Assembly (NCBI RefSeq): GCF_038003085.1
Contig: NZ_JBBOOM010000001.1
Location: 1,984,001 to 2,048,000, forward strand
Origin: Psychrobacillus sp. FSL K6-2836
Lineage (GTDB): Bacteria; Bacillota; Bacilli; Bacillales_A; Planococcaceae
DNA: 64,000 bases
Reading direction: 5' to 3'
Below the pieces are notes generated by a model. That model saw nothing but the letters and a program-made list of their open reading frames with translations, was not told the origin of the DNA and did not search any database. Position 1 is the stretch's first letter, and every line of letters starts with the position of its first letter. Position numbers and translations under genes: made by a program. Shown piece after piece: positions 15,801-25,637 of this stretch.

Positions 15801-17498
15801 ATGGTTACATTTAAGGACTATGAGTATAAACGTCCAAATTTAGAACAAGACAAAGCTACATTTCAAGTGTTATTAACAAAATTTAAAGAAGCATCATCGG
15901 TGGAAGAACAGAATGAAGCAATTGAGAATATCAATACATTTCGCAATGATTATTCTACACATGCAAACTTAGTTTATATACGTGCATCTATAGATACTAA
16001 TGATGAGTTCTATCAAAAAGAGCGTGACTACTTTGATGAAACAAATCCTGAAATTGAAGAAATGATTACTGAATATTACAAGGCTTTGGTTGAATCCCCA
16101 TTTCGGGATGAACTGGAAAATAAATGGGGGAATCAGCTTTTTGATTTGGCTGATTACCAAATTAAGGCATTCTCACCAGAAATCATTTCTCTTATGCAAA
16201 AAGAAAACAAGCTTGCATCCGACTATTCGAAGCTAGTTGCTTCTGCACAGGTGGAATTCAATGGTGAAACATTAACACTTGCTCAGCTCGGACCATATGC
16301 TGAATCGACAGATCGTGATATTCGTAAAAAGGCGAAAGAGACCAGTAGTGGATTTTTCCATAAAAATGAAGCAAAATTTGATGATCTCTATGATCAACTA
16401 GTAAAAGTACGTCATGAAATAGCAACAACTCTTGGGTACAAGAACTTTGTAGAACTCGGCTATATTCGTATGAACCGTATTGATTACAATGCAGAAATGG
16501 TTAAAAAATTCCGTGATCAGGTCCGTGATTTTATTGTTCCTGTTGCGACTAAGCTTTATGAACGTCAGGCAAAACGTATTGGAGTAGACAGTCTGAAGTA
16601 TTATGATGAACCTTTTAACTTCCTAAGTGGTAATGCAACTCCACAAGGTTCTCCCGAGTGGATTGTTGAAAATGGGAAGAAAATGTATGAGGAGCTGTCT
16701 CCTGAAACCGCTGAGTTCTTCCAGTTTATGATCGACCGTGATTTGATGGATTTAGTTGCGAAAAAAGGCAAAGAGGCTGGTGGGTATTGCACGTTTATCG
16801 ATAATTACGAATCACCATATATCTTCTCTAATTTCAATGGAACATCTGGTGATATTGATGTACTCACACATGAGGCAGGTCATGCCTTCCAAGTGTACAC
16901 AAGTCGTAATATAGGTATCCCAGAGTATGTATGGCCAACATACGAGTCTTGTGAGATTCATTCGATGAGTATGGAATTCTTTACGTGGCCTTGGATGGAG
17001 CTGTTCTTTAAGGATCAAACCGACAAATATAAATTTGCTCATTTAAGTAGCGGACTTCTTTTCCTACCTTACGGAGTTGCAGTGGATGAATTCCAACATG
17101 CTGTATACGAAAATCCGGAGATGACTCCTGCTGAACGTAAAGCTGCTTGGAAAAAAATCGAGGAAATATATTTACCTCATCTAAATTATGATGGCAATAG
17201 TTATTACGAGACTGGTGGGTTCTGGCAGCGCCAAGCACATATTTATGCTAGTCCATTCTATTACATCGACTACACACTCGCTCAAATCTGTGCGTTCCAA
17301 TTTTGGAAACGCTCGAGAGAGGATCACGACGCTGCTTGGAAGGATTATTTACATCTTTGCCAGCTTGGCGGTTCGAAGTCTTTCACTAAATTAGTAGCAG
17401 AAGCAAATTTAATCTCTCCTTTTGAGGATGGTTGTGTAGAATCAGTAATTGGTTCGATTGAGGAATATTTAAATAGCGTGGATGACTCTGCATTATAG
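15801..17498 (+). CDS. pepF: M3-family oligoendopeptidase F-type
   Basis: Zinc metallopeptidase of 565 residues that trims oligopeptides in the cytosol. The HEAGH zinc motif is at about 357-361 and the third ligand glutamate lies in YESCEIHSMSMEFF about 25 residues later. The length fits the shorter PepF/M3B branch. The ATG at 15801 follows GAGAGGGG. It stands alone on the plus strand; the RDD gene follows after 24 bp and may be co-transcribed. Confidence 0.93.
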   Translation: MVTFKDYEYKRPNLEQDKATFQVLLTKFKEASSVEEQNEAIENINTFRNDYSTHANLVYIRASIDTNDEFYQKERDYFDETNPEIEEMITEYYKALVESPFRDELENKWGNQLFDLADYQIKAFSPEIISLMQKENKLASDYSKLVASAQVEFNGETLTLAQLGPYAESTDRDIRKKAKETSSGFFHKNEAKFDDLYDQLVKVRHEIATTLGYKNFVELGYIRMNRIDYNAEMVKKFRDQVRDFIVPVATKLYERQAKRIGVDSLKYYDEPFNFLSGNATPQGSPEWIVENGKKMYEELSPETAEFFQFMIDRDLMDLVAKKGKEAGGYCTFIDNYESPYIFSNFNGTSGDIDVLTHEAGHAFQVYTSRNIGIPEYVWPTYESCEIHSMSMEFFTWPWMELFFKDQTDKYKFAHLSSGLLFLPYGVAVDEFQHAVYENPEMTPAERKAAWKKIEEIYLPHLNYDGNSYYETGGFWQRQAHIYASPFYYIDYTLAQICAFQFWKRSREDHDAAWKDYLHLCQLGGSKSFTKLVAEANLISPFEDGCVESVIGSIEEYLNSVDDSAL

Positions 17499-17522
17499 GT
17501 ATTAGAAAGGAGTTGAAATGTA

Positions 17523-17927
17523 TTGAACCCGGCCGGTTTTTGGATAAGATTTGGTGCCAGTTTTTTGGATGGCATTATTATTGGTATACCACTAGCCATT
17601 ATTAGTTATCTTCTGCTTGGAGAAAGTGATACATGGTTTACAACTTTAGGGTCGTATTTATATTTCATATTACTTCCTGTATTTTGGGTAGGATACACTA
17701 TTGGAAAGAAAATTCTTGGTATTCGCATTGTGAATTTAGATGATACAGATGTCAGTTTTTGGACAATGATTAAACGGCATTTAATTGCCGGTATTCTCTA
17801 TGCGTTTACCTTTGGCATAGGTATTATTGTTAGTGCCTTTATGGTGGGGATTCGCGAAGATAAACGAGCAATTCATGACTTTATAGCAGGAACTTATGTA
17901 TCTTTCAATCCACCTTGGCAAAAATAA
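17523..17927 (+). CDS. RDD family membrane protein
   Basis: 134 residues with an RDD domain: GFWIRFGASFLDGIIIGIPL (Arg and Asp conserved) in the first helix, GYTIGKKILGIRIVN after the second, and a C-terminal AIHDFIAGTYV. Three hydrophobic segments. Some RDD proteins exchange Na+ or Li+ for protons, but most are uncharacterised. The start is a TTG at 17523 behind AAAGGAG. It is probably in one transcript with pepF, closed by a terminator. Confidence 0.85.
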   Translation: MNPAGFWIRFGASFLDGIIIGIPLAIISYLLLGESDTWFTTLGSYLYFILLPVFWVGYTIGKKILGIRIVNLDDTDVSFWTMIKRHLIAGILYAFTFGIGIIVSAFMVGIREDKRAIHDFIAGTYVSFNPPWQK

Positions 17928-17938
17928 GATATGCAAAA

Positions 17939-17970
17939 ACAAGCATTCATCAGGATGCTTGTTCTTTTTC
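17939..17970 (+). terminator. intrinsic terminator
   Basis: ACAAGCAT and ATGCTTGT arms around an 8-base loop, followed by TCTTTTTCTTTTT. Confidence 0.9.
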
Positions 17971-18260
17971 TTTTTCATGTTGCATGCAAAGCGAGAAAAT
18001 TAATCCAGTCTGTTACATGAGTTACTAAAAGAGGAATAGTTAAAGATCAATTCAACATCAGGCAGAGGTAATAATCTAAAGGTAGTTGCAAAGCCAAGGT
18101 TAGAATAACCGAATATGTAGAATGTACGGAGTGTACTTTTGTATTTACTTTCCAAAAGCATTCCAAGGAATTTGCACTTGATTATGATTAAATGTCAAAG
18201 CGTGTATTCATCTCATAAATTCTAGCAGATAGAGTTAAGAATATATTATTGGTAGAAAAA
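17971..18260. other. gene-free stretch
   Basis: About 290 bp between two converging terminators. No credible ORF, promoter pair or repeat seen. Confidence 0.4.
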
Positions 18261-18299
18261 TATCCGCTTCTAATTCCAAAATGGAAATAGAAGCGGATA
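18261..18299. terminator. bidirectional terminator of the chemoreceptor gene
   Basis: TATCCGCTTCTA pairs with TAGAAGCGGATA, extended by TTCC/GGAA. T-rich tails lie on both sides, and it ends the minus-strand gene at 18312. Confidence 0.85.
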
Positions 18300-18311
18300 A
18301 CTTTTTGTTTA

Positions 18312-20285
18312 TTAATATTTAAAATGCGAGATTACATCTTTTAGTTCCTGGGCCATAGAAGAAAGAGATTGAGCAGATGCTGAAATTTCTTCCATGGAAG
18401 CTAGTTGCTCCTCGGCAGAGGCTGCTACTTCTTCTGAAGTTGCTGCATTTCCTTGTGCAAGGATAGCTATATCGTTGGCGATATGTGAAGTTTCCTGAAC
18501 AGATGCAGATACCTGTTGTGCTGTTGCAGAAACCTCTTCCATTTGTGGTGTAATTTCTTTCATACTTTGAATAATTAGAGTGAACTTTTTAATAGCATCA
18601 TTGGATACTTCAACACCTGCTTGTACATCTTCCGTCACACGTGCCATGATTTGGACAGAACTCTCCGTATCTTCCTGAATACCTAAAATAATTTCATGGA
18701 TATCTTTAGCTGATTGTTGAGATTGTTCGGCAAGCTTTCTAACCTCATCTGCCACAACAGCAAATCCTTTTCCATATTCCCCAGCTCTTGCAGCTTCGAT
18801 TGCTGCATTTAGAGCTAGAAGGTTCGTTTGGTCAGCAATTTCGGTAATAACGTTTAATATAGAACGTACTTCTTGTGAACGGACGGATAATGAGTTGATC
18901 TTTGTATTAGATTCAATTACTGATGTATGGATAGAACTCATTTGATTGACCGTATTTGTAATTGCCTGCCCCCCCATCTCCGCCTGTGTTGTTGCTTCAT
19001 AAGAGAGTTCAGAAACTTTTGAAGCATGATTTGCAATTCTATCGATACCTATGGAAATTTCAGCTAGAGACTGAGCGTTTATGTCAACACTATTCGTTTG
19101 TTTTTCTGCATTTTGAGAAACTTCTTGGATAGAAGTTGATACCATCTCTGTGGTGTCACTAGTTTGTTGCGCATTTGCGGACAATTCCTCTGAAGAAGAA
19201 GCCACTATTTCAGCGGTTTGTTCAACTTTATCAATGAGTGACCGAAGACTTTCTAGCATCGTGTTGAAAGCATCACCTAAATGCCCAATTTCATCCTTGG
19301 AATTTACGATAATATTTTCAGTTAAGTCGCCACGACTAATCGTTAAAGCTTTTTCTCTTAACTTAACAATTGGTTTTATCACAGATTTTATTATAAAGTA
19401 AACAGCTAGTATCCCAATAATAATAGACAGAAGGATTACTAAACCAGTTTTATGCAATATTGGTGCAGTCGCTTCATTGATCTCCGAATAAATTACATTA
19501 CCACCAATTTTCCATCCGGTCATCTCATTAGTTACGTAGCTCATTACTTTATTGTCGCCGTTTAATACATATTGAAAATCTCCTTTTTCATGTTTATACA
19601 TACTATCGTAAAAACTTCCTGCCTCGCTTCCTATTTCAGCAGTAGGATGTGAGATGAACTTTTTCTTGGCATCTAATAGAAGTGCATATCCTTTATCACC
19701 AATCTGTACCTGATTCGTAAGTTCTTGTATATAAGTTAGTTTTATATCAATGGCTACTACTCCCGACCCATCTTGAGTAGTTTTTGAAACAGTTACTACC
19801 ATGTTATTTGTAGTTGCCGAAATATAAGGATCTGATATTACAACTTTTCCTTTTTGGGTCACTGCGTTTTTATACCAATCTCTATTTTTAGGATTATAAT
19901 CTGATGACATTTTGGTATTTGGCTCTTGTATAAATAATCCCGTCTCTGTACCTAAATAAACAAGTTCAACTTCTGGGTGTAACTGCATATATTGATCAAA
20001 TTTGGTCCTTAACTCTGGATTACTATCGAAATTATATTGAGCGCTAGATATTTTCTGGGAAAAAGTATCTACATCATGTAACTTTGATTGAATCATATTG
20101 TTAATGGAAATATTTAATAAGTTTAAGTTTTCCTCTATTCCATCCAATATTTCATTTACAACTGATTCTTTTGCGGTTGAATAAGAAAGATATCCTATAA
20201 AAATTCCTGGAATCATTAAGACTAACAAAAAAGAAACAAACAATTTTACTTTTAAATTTCTGAACGCTTGGAAGAATTTTTTCAT
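18312..20285 (-). CDS. methyl-accepting chemotaxis protein with Cache sensor
   Basis: 657-residue transmembrane chemoreceptor. A membrane helix at about 13-35 and a second at about 282-302 enclose an outer double-Cache ligand domain containing [12 protein letters not shown] and [19 protein letters not shown] linker follows ([19 protein letters not shown]), then the cytoplasmic signalling rod, with the conserved tip [20 protein letters not shown] near 490-510. Ligands of this Cache type are often amino acids or organic acids; the specific one is unknown. Single gene. Confidence 0.95.
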   Translation of the reverse strand: MKKFFQAFRNLKVKLFVSFLLVLMIPGIFIGYLSYSTAKESVVNEILDGIEENLNLLNISINNMIQSKLHDVDTFSQKISSAQYNFDSNPELRTKFDQYMQLHPEVELVYLGTETGLFIQEPNTKMSSDYNPKNRDWYKNAVTQKGKVVISDPYISATTNNMVVTVSKTTQDGSGVVAIDIKLTYIQELTNQVQIGDKGYALLLDAKKKFISHPTAEIGSEAGSFYDSMYKHEKGDFQYVLNGDNKVMSYVTNEMTGWKIGGNVIYSEINEATAPILHKTGLVILLSIIIGILAVYFIIKSVIKPIVKLREKALTISRGDLTENIIVNSKDEIGHLGDAFNTMLESLRSLIDKVEQTAEIVASSSEELSANAQQTSDTTEMVSTSIQEVSQNAEKQTNSVDINAQSLAEISIGIDRIANHASKVSELSYEATTQAEMGGQAITNTVNQMSSIHTSVIESNTKINSLSVRSQEVRSILNVITEIADQTNLLALNAAIEAARAGEYGKGFAVVADEVRKLAEQSQQSAKDIHEIILGIQEDTESSVQIMARVTEDVQAGVEVSNDAIKKFTLIIQSMKEITPQMEEVSATAQQVSASVQETSHIANDIAILAQGNAATSEEVAASAEEQLASMEEISASAQSLSSMAQELKDVISHFKY

Positions 20286-20606
20286 GTAACTTGCCTCTCA
20301 TTTCGCTTTAATAAGCACAATATCCTATTATTTAATAGAAAAATGTACACCAGGTATTACTTTACTACTTAATAAGGCGAGATAGTTTGACAACTTTGTG
20401 TACAATACATGAAATAATAATAATAATGTTATTTTTCATTAGAAACTGTAGTAAATACAACATTAACCATTAGCAATAGTAATATTTATAAAAATAGTCC
20501 TAATGATGATTCTTCAAAACTCTTATTGTTATACTTTGGTTGACTTTTGTTCCAATGTGCCTTCTTTTTTTAATCGTTAAACTACATGAAAAACGAGTAA
20601 GTTAGT

Positions 20607-20749
20607 ATGTTAATCGGTGGAGGATTTTCAAGCGAGGGAATGTAATGAAAGGAATTGCATTAGCAGGAGCTTATCAAGTACTGGAGGAAACGGGTATCAA
20701 TTCGAACACGTCAGAAACTAGTATAGGTATTAAGAACAAGAACACATAG
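20607..20749 (+). pseudogene. relic of a patatin-like phospholipase N-terminus
   Basis: ATG at 20607 opens a frame with IGGGFSSEGM then a stop. Two bases out of frame, from 20645, comes MKGIALAGAYQVLEETGI and a short tail to a stop at 20747-20749. Together they match the oxyanion-loop region of YqhO-type patatins (FSGGGMKGIAL-GAY-ALEE). The frames differ and the rest of the roughly 300-residue protein is absent, so this is a decayed fragment. Confidence 0.6.
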
Positions 20750-20761
20750 ACTTCTTGTTCT
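20731..20761. terminator. bidirectional intrinsic terminator
   Basis: AAGAACAAGAA and TTCTTGTTCTT form a perfect 11-bp stem around nine bases, 19 bp past the end of the TetR gene at 20780. Confidence 0.8.
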
Positions 20762-20779
20762 TATTTATACATATTTTCT

Positions 20780-21358
20780 TTATCTTCCCGTAATTACATT
20801 TAAAGTTTCGACCAAATGTAGATTCATAACATCTACTGATTCTTCAAAGTCATTTCTATACCATTCAATAATTAATCCTATGATTGCATTTGTCATAAAG
20901 GAATATACGAATTTTTTAGATTCATCATATTTTCCAATTTTACTATCCTCAATGAAATTCGAACGGATTGCATCGAAAAACATATAATAGTAAGTAGTCG
21001 ATACATTATCTGATAAAATAATGCGATAGAAATCTTCATACTTTTTGACATGATGAAAAATACGAACTGTTTTAGGATCCAAGTTTTTATAAGCTGAAGT
21101 TTTTAATTGTAGGGCGGAAATATGTTTGTATGGCTCTTTATAGGATTCTTCTAAATCTCCAATTACCTCTTCAAAAAACTCCTTAAAAACATCACCAACC
21201 TCTTCATAGTGAAAGTAAAAGGTTCCTCTGTTTATATCTGCTTCCCGACAAAGCTCAGACACCTTGATGTCTGTTAAAAGCTTATCTTTCAATAAATGAG
21301 TTAAGGCTTGATAGATAGCTTTCTTCGTCTTTATAACTCGTAAATCATTTTTCTTCAA
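20780..21358 (-). CDS. TetR/AcrR-family regulator
   Basis: 192 residues from a TTG at 21356-21358, chosen because AAAGGAGAG lies just upstream; the longer TTG start at 21382 would place that site inside the gene. N-terminal TetR helix-turn-helix: TKKAIYQALTHLLKDKLLTDIKVSELCREADINRGTFYFHY. The C-terminal part has YSFMTNAIIGLIIEWYRND, like the TetR_C_33 group. It is divergent from the SDR gene. Palindromes in the gap are likely operators, so repression of the SDR gene is probable. Confidence 0.88.
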   Translation of the reverse strand: MKKNDLRVIKTKKAIYQALTHLLKDKLLTDIKVSELCREADINRGTFYFHYEEVGDVFKEFFEEVIGDLEESYKEPYKHISALQLKTSAYKNLDPKTVRIFHHVKKYEDFYRIILSDNVSTTYYYMFFDAIRSNFIEDSKIGKYDESKKFVYSFMTNAIIGLIIEWYRNDFEESVDVMNLHLVETLNVITGR

Positions 21359-21378
21359 GAATATCTCTCCTTTATCGA

Positions 21379-21398
21379 ACAATTATATCGATAGTTGT
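21379..21398. promoter_or_regulatory. candidate TetR operator
   Basis: A 20-bp imperfect palindrome with ACAA...TTGT ends (7 of 10 pairs) at 21379-21398 between the TetR and SDR genes. A perfect 11-bp ACAATAATTGT follows at 21409-21419 and TTGTACAA at 21465-21472. The shared ACAA/TTGT ends suggest one regulator. Confidence 0.4.
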
Positions 21399-21518
21399 TT
21401 AATATTATACAATAATTGTGAAAACTGTTGATTGAATACGTTTACATTTCAATCTATACTGTTATTGTACAACTGTCTGATAAAGTGAACCGGAATAAAA
21501 CTTGAGGAGGAAATAATT

Positions 21519-22277
21519 ATGAGATTACAAGACAAAGTAGCTATCGTTACAGGCGCAGCTTCTGGGATGGGAAAAGCAATCGCTGAAGCTTATGCAAAAC
21601 AAGGTGCAAAGGTCGTTGTTTCCGACTACAACTTAGAAGGTGCAGAAACTGTAGCAGCAGCTATTAAAGCAGCTGGCGGAGAAGCAATTGCTAACCGCAC
21701 AAATGTGGCAGAACTTGCAGATTTAGAAAACTTATTTACTGAAACAAAAGCAGCATTTGGTAAATTAGATATTTTAGTAAACAACGCTGGGATCATGGAT
21801 GGAATGGAGCCTGTTGGTGAAATTTCAGATGAGAAATGGGATCGCTTATTTGCAGTAAATACTACAGGTGTTATGCGTGCAATGCGTATCGCAACTAACA
21901 TTTTCTTAGAACAAGGGCACGGAGTTTTTGTTAATAACATCTCTGCAGGTGGGCTACGTGGTGCTCGTGCTGGTGTAGCATACACAGCATCTAAACACGC
22001 TGTTACAGGTTTAACTAAAAATACAGCTTATATGTACGCAAACTCTGGAATCCGTTGTAACGGAATTGCTCCAGGTGGCGTAATGACAAATATTCAAGCT
22101 TCTATGACTAGCCTTTCTGAATTTGGCATGGGTCGTCAGCAAACTGGTAGTGGGACAATGCCACGTGTTGGTCAACCGGAAGAAATTGCACAACTTGCAG
22201 TATTCTTAGGTTCCGACGAGTCAAGTTTTGTTAATGGACAAATTATTGCTGCTGATGCTGGTTGGACTGCTTACTAA
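21519..22277 (+). CDS. SDR-family oxidoreductase
   Basis: 252-residue classical short-chain dehydrogenase. The nucleotide motif TGAASGMGKAIA is at about 12-23, NNAGIM near 89-94, a catalytic Ser in NISAGG and YTASK near 154-158. D37 after the second strand (VVSDYN) suggests NAD preference. It could be a 3-oxoacyl-ACP reductase-like or alcohol dehydrogenase enzyme; the substrate is not evident. GAGGAGG precedes the ATG. It probably belongs to the divergent TetR regulon, which points to an inducible, detoxification-like role. Confidence 0.9.
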   Translation: MRLQDKVAIVTGAASGMGKAIAEAYAKQGAKVVVSDYNLEGAETVAAAIKAAGGEAIANRTNVAELADLENLFTETKAAFGKLDILVNNAGIMDGMEPVGEISDEKWDRLFAVNTTGVMRAMRIATNIFLEQGHGVFVNNISAGGLRGARAGVAYTASKHAVTGLTKNTAYMYANSGIRCNGIAPGGVMTNIQASMTSLSEFGMGRQQTGSGTMPRVGQPEEIAQLAVFLGSDESSFVNGQIIAADAGWTAY

Positions 22278-22324
22278 TACTTCTTAAAAAGCAAGACTGA
22301 ACTATAAAAATAAGAACTTAATAC

Positions 22325-22567
22325 GAGGCTGGGCCAGAACCCCAAAACAGCATTTTTCTCTGTGAGAAAAATGCTGTTTTTTTGCTGTGCACAAAATTGA
22401 TTTCCATTCCAGGGACGCTTTCCACGGGCGTGGTCTGAGCCTGTAGTCTCAGGCGTCACGCTATTCCCGTAGGGTCGCCCCTCCATTTCAATCAATTTTA
22501 TTAAATAGCCATTATTTAGTAAATGTTTCTCCTTATCCAATAAAATTTCTACTTCTGTCCCAGTCTC
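22325..22567. repeat. structured intergenic repeat bounded by inverted repeats
   Basis: A 243-bp element bounded by GAGGCTGGGCCAGAA (22325-22339) and TTCTGTCCCAGTCTC (22553-22567), which are inverted copies with two mismatches. Inside are a strong hairpin (CAGCATTTTTCTC/GAGAAAAATGCTG, 22348-22376) and a GC-rich segment with CATTCCAGGGACGCTTTCC. This resembles a dispersed intergenic element common in Firmicutes genomes. No transposase is present. Confidence 0.65.
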
Positions 22568-22669
22568 TTTTTTGTTTTATTTGAATTTTGGACTGTTCTT
22601 TTCGCATACAATGTGGAGGAAGTTTCACCTCCAGTAACGAATCTAAAGGAAAGGGGAGTGTTTGTTTTT

Positions 22670-23317
22670 ATGTGGAGTAAAATTATTGGGGTTTTAATAG
22701 GGGTTATGGGCATTATTTATATTTTCTTCATACCAAGTGATCCTGTTGCAACAAAGATTGTTTTTAAGCTTATTCCGATGCTGCTTATTATATTGTTTGC
22801 ATTTCTACAACCTGCCGGAGAATCTAGAAAGTACAAGCCCCTTATACTAATCGGGCTTACGGTATGTATGCTAGCTGATGGTTTAATTTATTGGTTTATA
22901 GTCGGACTTATCACATTTTTAATCGGGCATATTTGGTATATCTTTGCGTTTAGGCAAATCCAACATAATTCCCTTCCAAAATGGGCTATTGTATTACTAC
23001 TAGCTTACGGGTTTGCAATGGTTATTTGGCTATCAGGAACTCTTTGGTCTCAAGGCGATACAGTATTGGCTTTTGCAGTTATTATTTATATAGCAGTTAT
23101 TCTCATGATGGGGTGGAACGCTTTTCAAACCGCCAATAAGTTTGCCATTATCGGTGCTCTTTTATTTATCTTCTCCGATTCCACACTCGCTATTAATAAA
23201 TTTATAGTAGATATTCCTTTCTCAGACGCACTTATTATGATTTCTTATTACGGAGCTCAGTTTATGTTTGCTCTTAGCATTAATTATTCCGCAACTCGAA
23301 AGAATCTGTTAAAATAA
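22670..23317 (+). CDS. YhhN/lysoplasmalogenase-family membrane protein
   Basis: 215 residues from the ATG at 22670 behind GGGGAG; an upstream start at 22613 lacks support. Seven to eight hydrophobic segments are seen, with the family residues visible in FKLIPMLLIILFAF, MLADGLIYW, IGHIWYIFAF and LLFIFSDSTLAIN. YhhN proteins cleave the vinyl ether bond of lysoplasmalogens in animals; the bacterial substrate is less clear. It lies immediately after a structured repeat, so its promoter must be inside or just past that element. Confidence 0.88.
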   Translation: MWSKIIGVLIGVMGIIYIFFIPSDPVATKIVFKLIPMLLIILFAFLQPAGESRKYKPLILIGLTVCMLADGLIYWFIVGLITFLIGHIWYIFAFRQIQHNSLPKWAIVLLLAYGFAMVIWLSGTLWSQGDTVLAFAVIIYIAVILMMGWNAFQTANKFAIIGALLFIFSDSTLAINKFIVDIPFSDALIMISYYGAQFMFALSINYSATRKNLLK

Positions 23318-23353
23318 AAGTAAGCTTTACAAATCGAAAGGAGATATAATCTC

Positions 23354-24580
23354 ATGAAAGAAACTTTAATCGAACGTTTAGTTCGCTACGCAAAAATAGA
23401 TACACAATCCGATGCTTCTAGTACAGCCTGCCCATCTACTGAAGGACAATGGGATTTACTTCATGAGCTTCAAAAAGAATTAGCCACTGTTGGTTTAGAG
23501 GAAATTACTTTAGATGAAAATGGATACCTTTTCGCTACTTTACCTGCTAATACAGATAAGGAGATGCCGACAATCGGTTTCTTAGCACATGTTGATACGG
23601 CTACAGATTACACAGGGAAAAATGTAAACCCACAACGAATCGATAGCTATGATGGACAAAATATTACCCTAAATGAAAATACAATCATGACTGTTCAAGA
23701 CTTTCCTGAATTAAAAAATTATGTCGGTCACACTTTGTTGACTACAGATGGTACTACGCTTCTAGGTGCAGATGATAAAGCCGGAATTGCCATCATTATG
23801 ACTGCAATGGAATATTTCATTCAGCATCCAGAAGTAAAACATGGTAAAATTCGGGTAGCTTTCACACCGGACGAAGAAATTGGACGTGGACCACATAAAT
23901 TTGATGTAGAAAAATTTGGAGCAAAATTTGCCTATACAATGGATGGTGGTCCATTAGGAGAATTACAATTTGAAAGCTTTAACGCAGCAGGTGCCAAGGT
24001 TGTTACAAACGGGAAAAGTGTGCACCCAGGTTCTGCAAAAGACAAAATGGTGAATTCTATTACGATGGCTACGAAGTTCCAATCCCATATGCCAACAGAT
24101 GCTGTTCCTGAAAAGACGGACGGATATGAAGGCTTTATTCACTTGATGAATATTACTGGAGATACAGAAAAAACGGAGCTTAGCTATATAATTCGGGACC
24201 ATGACCGCGAAAAATTTGAAGCGAAAAAACAATTATTCCTTGATACAGCTGATAAAATAAAAGCAGAGTACGGAGAAAATGCTATTTCTGTAGAGTTAAA
24301 CGATCAATATTACAATATGGGTGAAAAAATCACGCCTGTAATGGAAATTGTAAATGCAGCAAAAGATGTGATGATTGCATTAGATATTGAACCACTTATT
24401 ATTCCAGTACGAGGTGGAACAGATGGCTCTCAGCTTTCGTATATGGGAATGCCAACACCTAACGTATTTACTGGTGGAGAAAACTATCATGGGAAATATG
24501 AGTTTATCTCTGTAGATGTAATGGAAAAATCAACCGAAGTAGTAAAAGGAATTATTCTGTCGTTTGAAAAACAAGCTTAA
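23354..24580 (+). CDS. pepT: tripeptide aminopeptidase (peptidase T)
   Basis: Di-zinc M20B exopeptidase of 408 residues that removes the N-terminal residue of tripeptides in the cytosol. Visible: metal-site motif [11 protein letters not shown] (about 76-86), bridging-Asp region [11 protein letters not shown], catalytic glutamates in [10 protein letters not shown], and the dimerisation segment with [12 protein letters not shown] further ligand histidine is in [11 protein letters not shown]. The length is normal and GAAAGGAG precedes the ATG. The multidrug transporter gene follows after 12 bp. Confidence 0.96.
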   Translation: MKETLIERLVRYAKIDTQSDASSTACPSTEGQWDLLHELQKELATVGLEEITLDENGYLFATLPANTDKEMPTIGFLAHVDTATDYTGKNVNPQRIDSYDGQNITLNENTIMTVQDFPELKNYVGHTLLTTDGTTLLGADDKAGIAIIMTAMEYFIQHPEVKHGKIRVAFTPDEEIGRGPHKFDVEKFGAKFAYTMDGGPLGELQFESFNAAGAKVVTNGKSVHPGSAKDKMVNSITMATKFQSHMPTDAVPEKTDGYEGFIHLMNITGDTEKTELSYIIRDHDREKFEAKKQLFLDTADKIKAEYGENAISVELNDQYYNMGEKITPVMEIVNAAKDVMIALDIEPLIIPVRGGTDGSQLSYMGMPTPNVFTGGENYHGKYEFISVDVMEKSTEVVKGIILSFEKQA

Positions 24581-24592
24581 GTTGGTGCGGAT

Positions 24593-25558
24593 ATGCGTGA
24601 AATATTACTAGGAGTTTTAGCTTCTTTGTTTTTTGCAGTAACCTTTATACTTAATCGTTCGATGGAAATATCGGGAGGAAGTTGGATTTGGAGCTCCTCC
24701 CTTCGATATTTCTTCATGCTGCCTTTTTTATTCATCATTGTCTATTATCGAAAAGGTTTGTATGCAACATTTAAAGAAATAAAATCTGCTCCTGCCCCTT
24801 GGTTACTATGGAGCTTTGTAGGTTTTGTATTATTTTATGCACCACTCACTTTTGCAGCGGCATATGGACCTGGTTGGTTAATATCGGGAATGTGGCAATT
24901 CACGATTGTCGCCGGGGTTCTGCTTGCACCATTATTTATGATGAAGGTGGAAAACGTAGTCATTAAACAAAAAGTCCCAGTCGTATCGTTATTTATTTCC
25001 CTCCTCATTTTAATAGGAATCATTCTTATACAAGTTCCAAATACCGAATCAGTCAATTTGCGAATGATTTTTTTAGGGATTTTACCTGTACTGATAGCAG
25101 CATTTGCCTATCCTTTAGGAAACCGTAAAATGATGGGGCATTTAAATGGACGTTTAGATACATTTCAACGCGTTTTAGGTATGACTGTTGCGTCCATGCC
25201 TGCTTGGATTTTATTGGGGATTTACGCAGTTTTCACAGTAGGCTTACCATCTTCAGGTCAAGTATTTCAGTCTTTTGTTGTAGCTATTAGCTCTGGAGTT
25301 ATTGCTACCATATTATTCTTCATGGCAACCGATCGGGTTCGGGATCATCAAGGTAAATTAGCAGCAGTAGAAGCAACACAATCAACTGAAATCATTTTTG
25401 TTATTATTGGTGAAATGTTTTTGCTACATGTTCCTCTACCAGCGCCAATTGCACTTATAGGACTTGGAATCATTATTCTCGGTATGTTCTTACATAGCTA
25501 CTATACAAAAATATTAAATACAAAAGCTTTAACTATACAAACAAAAACAGAGCATTAG
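24593..25558 (+). CDS. DMT-superfamily multidrug efflux-type transporter
   Basis: 321 residues with about ten hydrophobic segments in two halves, of the multidrug resistance efflux transporter branch (opening FFAVTFILNRSMEISGGSWIWSS; later GNRKMMGHLNGRLDTFQRV and LAAVEATQSTEIIFVIIGE). The substrate is unknown. The ATG at 24593 has only a weak ribosome site and lies 12 bp after pepT, so translation coupling is likely. Closed by a terminator. Confidence 0.85.
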   Translation: MREILLGVLASLFFAVTFILNRSMEISGGSWIWSSSLRYFFMLPFLFIIVYYRKGLYATFKEIKSAPAPWLLWSFVGFVLFYAPLTFAAAYGPGWLISGMWQFTIVAGVLLAPLFMMKVENVVIKQKVPVVSLFISLLILIGIILIQVPNTESVNLRMIFLGILPVLIAAFAYPLGNRKMMGHLNGRLDTFQRVLGMTVASMPAWILLGIYAVFTVGLPSSGQVFQSFVVAISSGVIATILFFMATDRVRDHQGKLAAVEATQSTEIIFVIIGEMFLLHVPLPAPIALIGLGIIILGMFLHSYYTKILNTKALTIQTKTEH

Positions 25559-25567
25559 AAAAAGATA

Positions 25568-25607
25568 AAATGGAGTGTCGTGAACAATTTTCGGCACTCC
25601 ATTTTTT
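25568..25607 (+). terminator. intrinsic terminator
   Basis: AAATGGAGTG pairs with CACTCCATTT, followed by TTTT. It lies between two converging genes. Confidence 0.9.
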
Positions 25608-25637
25608 ACAAATATATGGGCTCTCAGAATTTTTATG

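Noticed and set aside
22274..22540. 88-codon minus-strand ORF
   Set aside because: Lies entirely in the structured repeat with no ribosome site.
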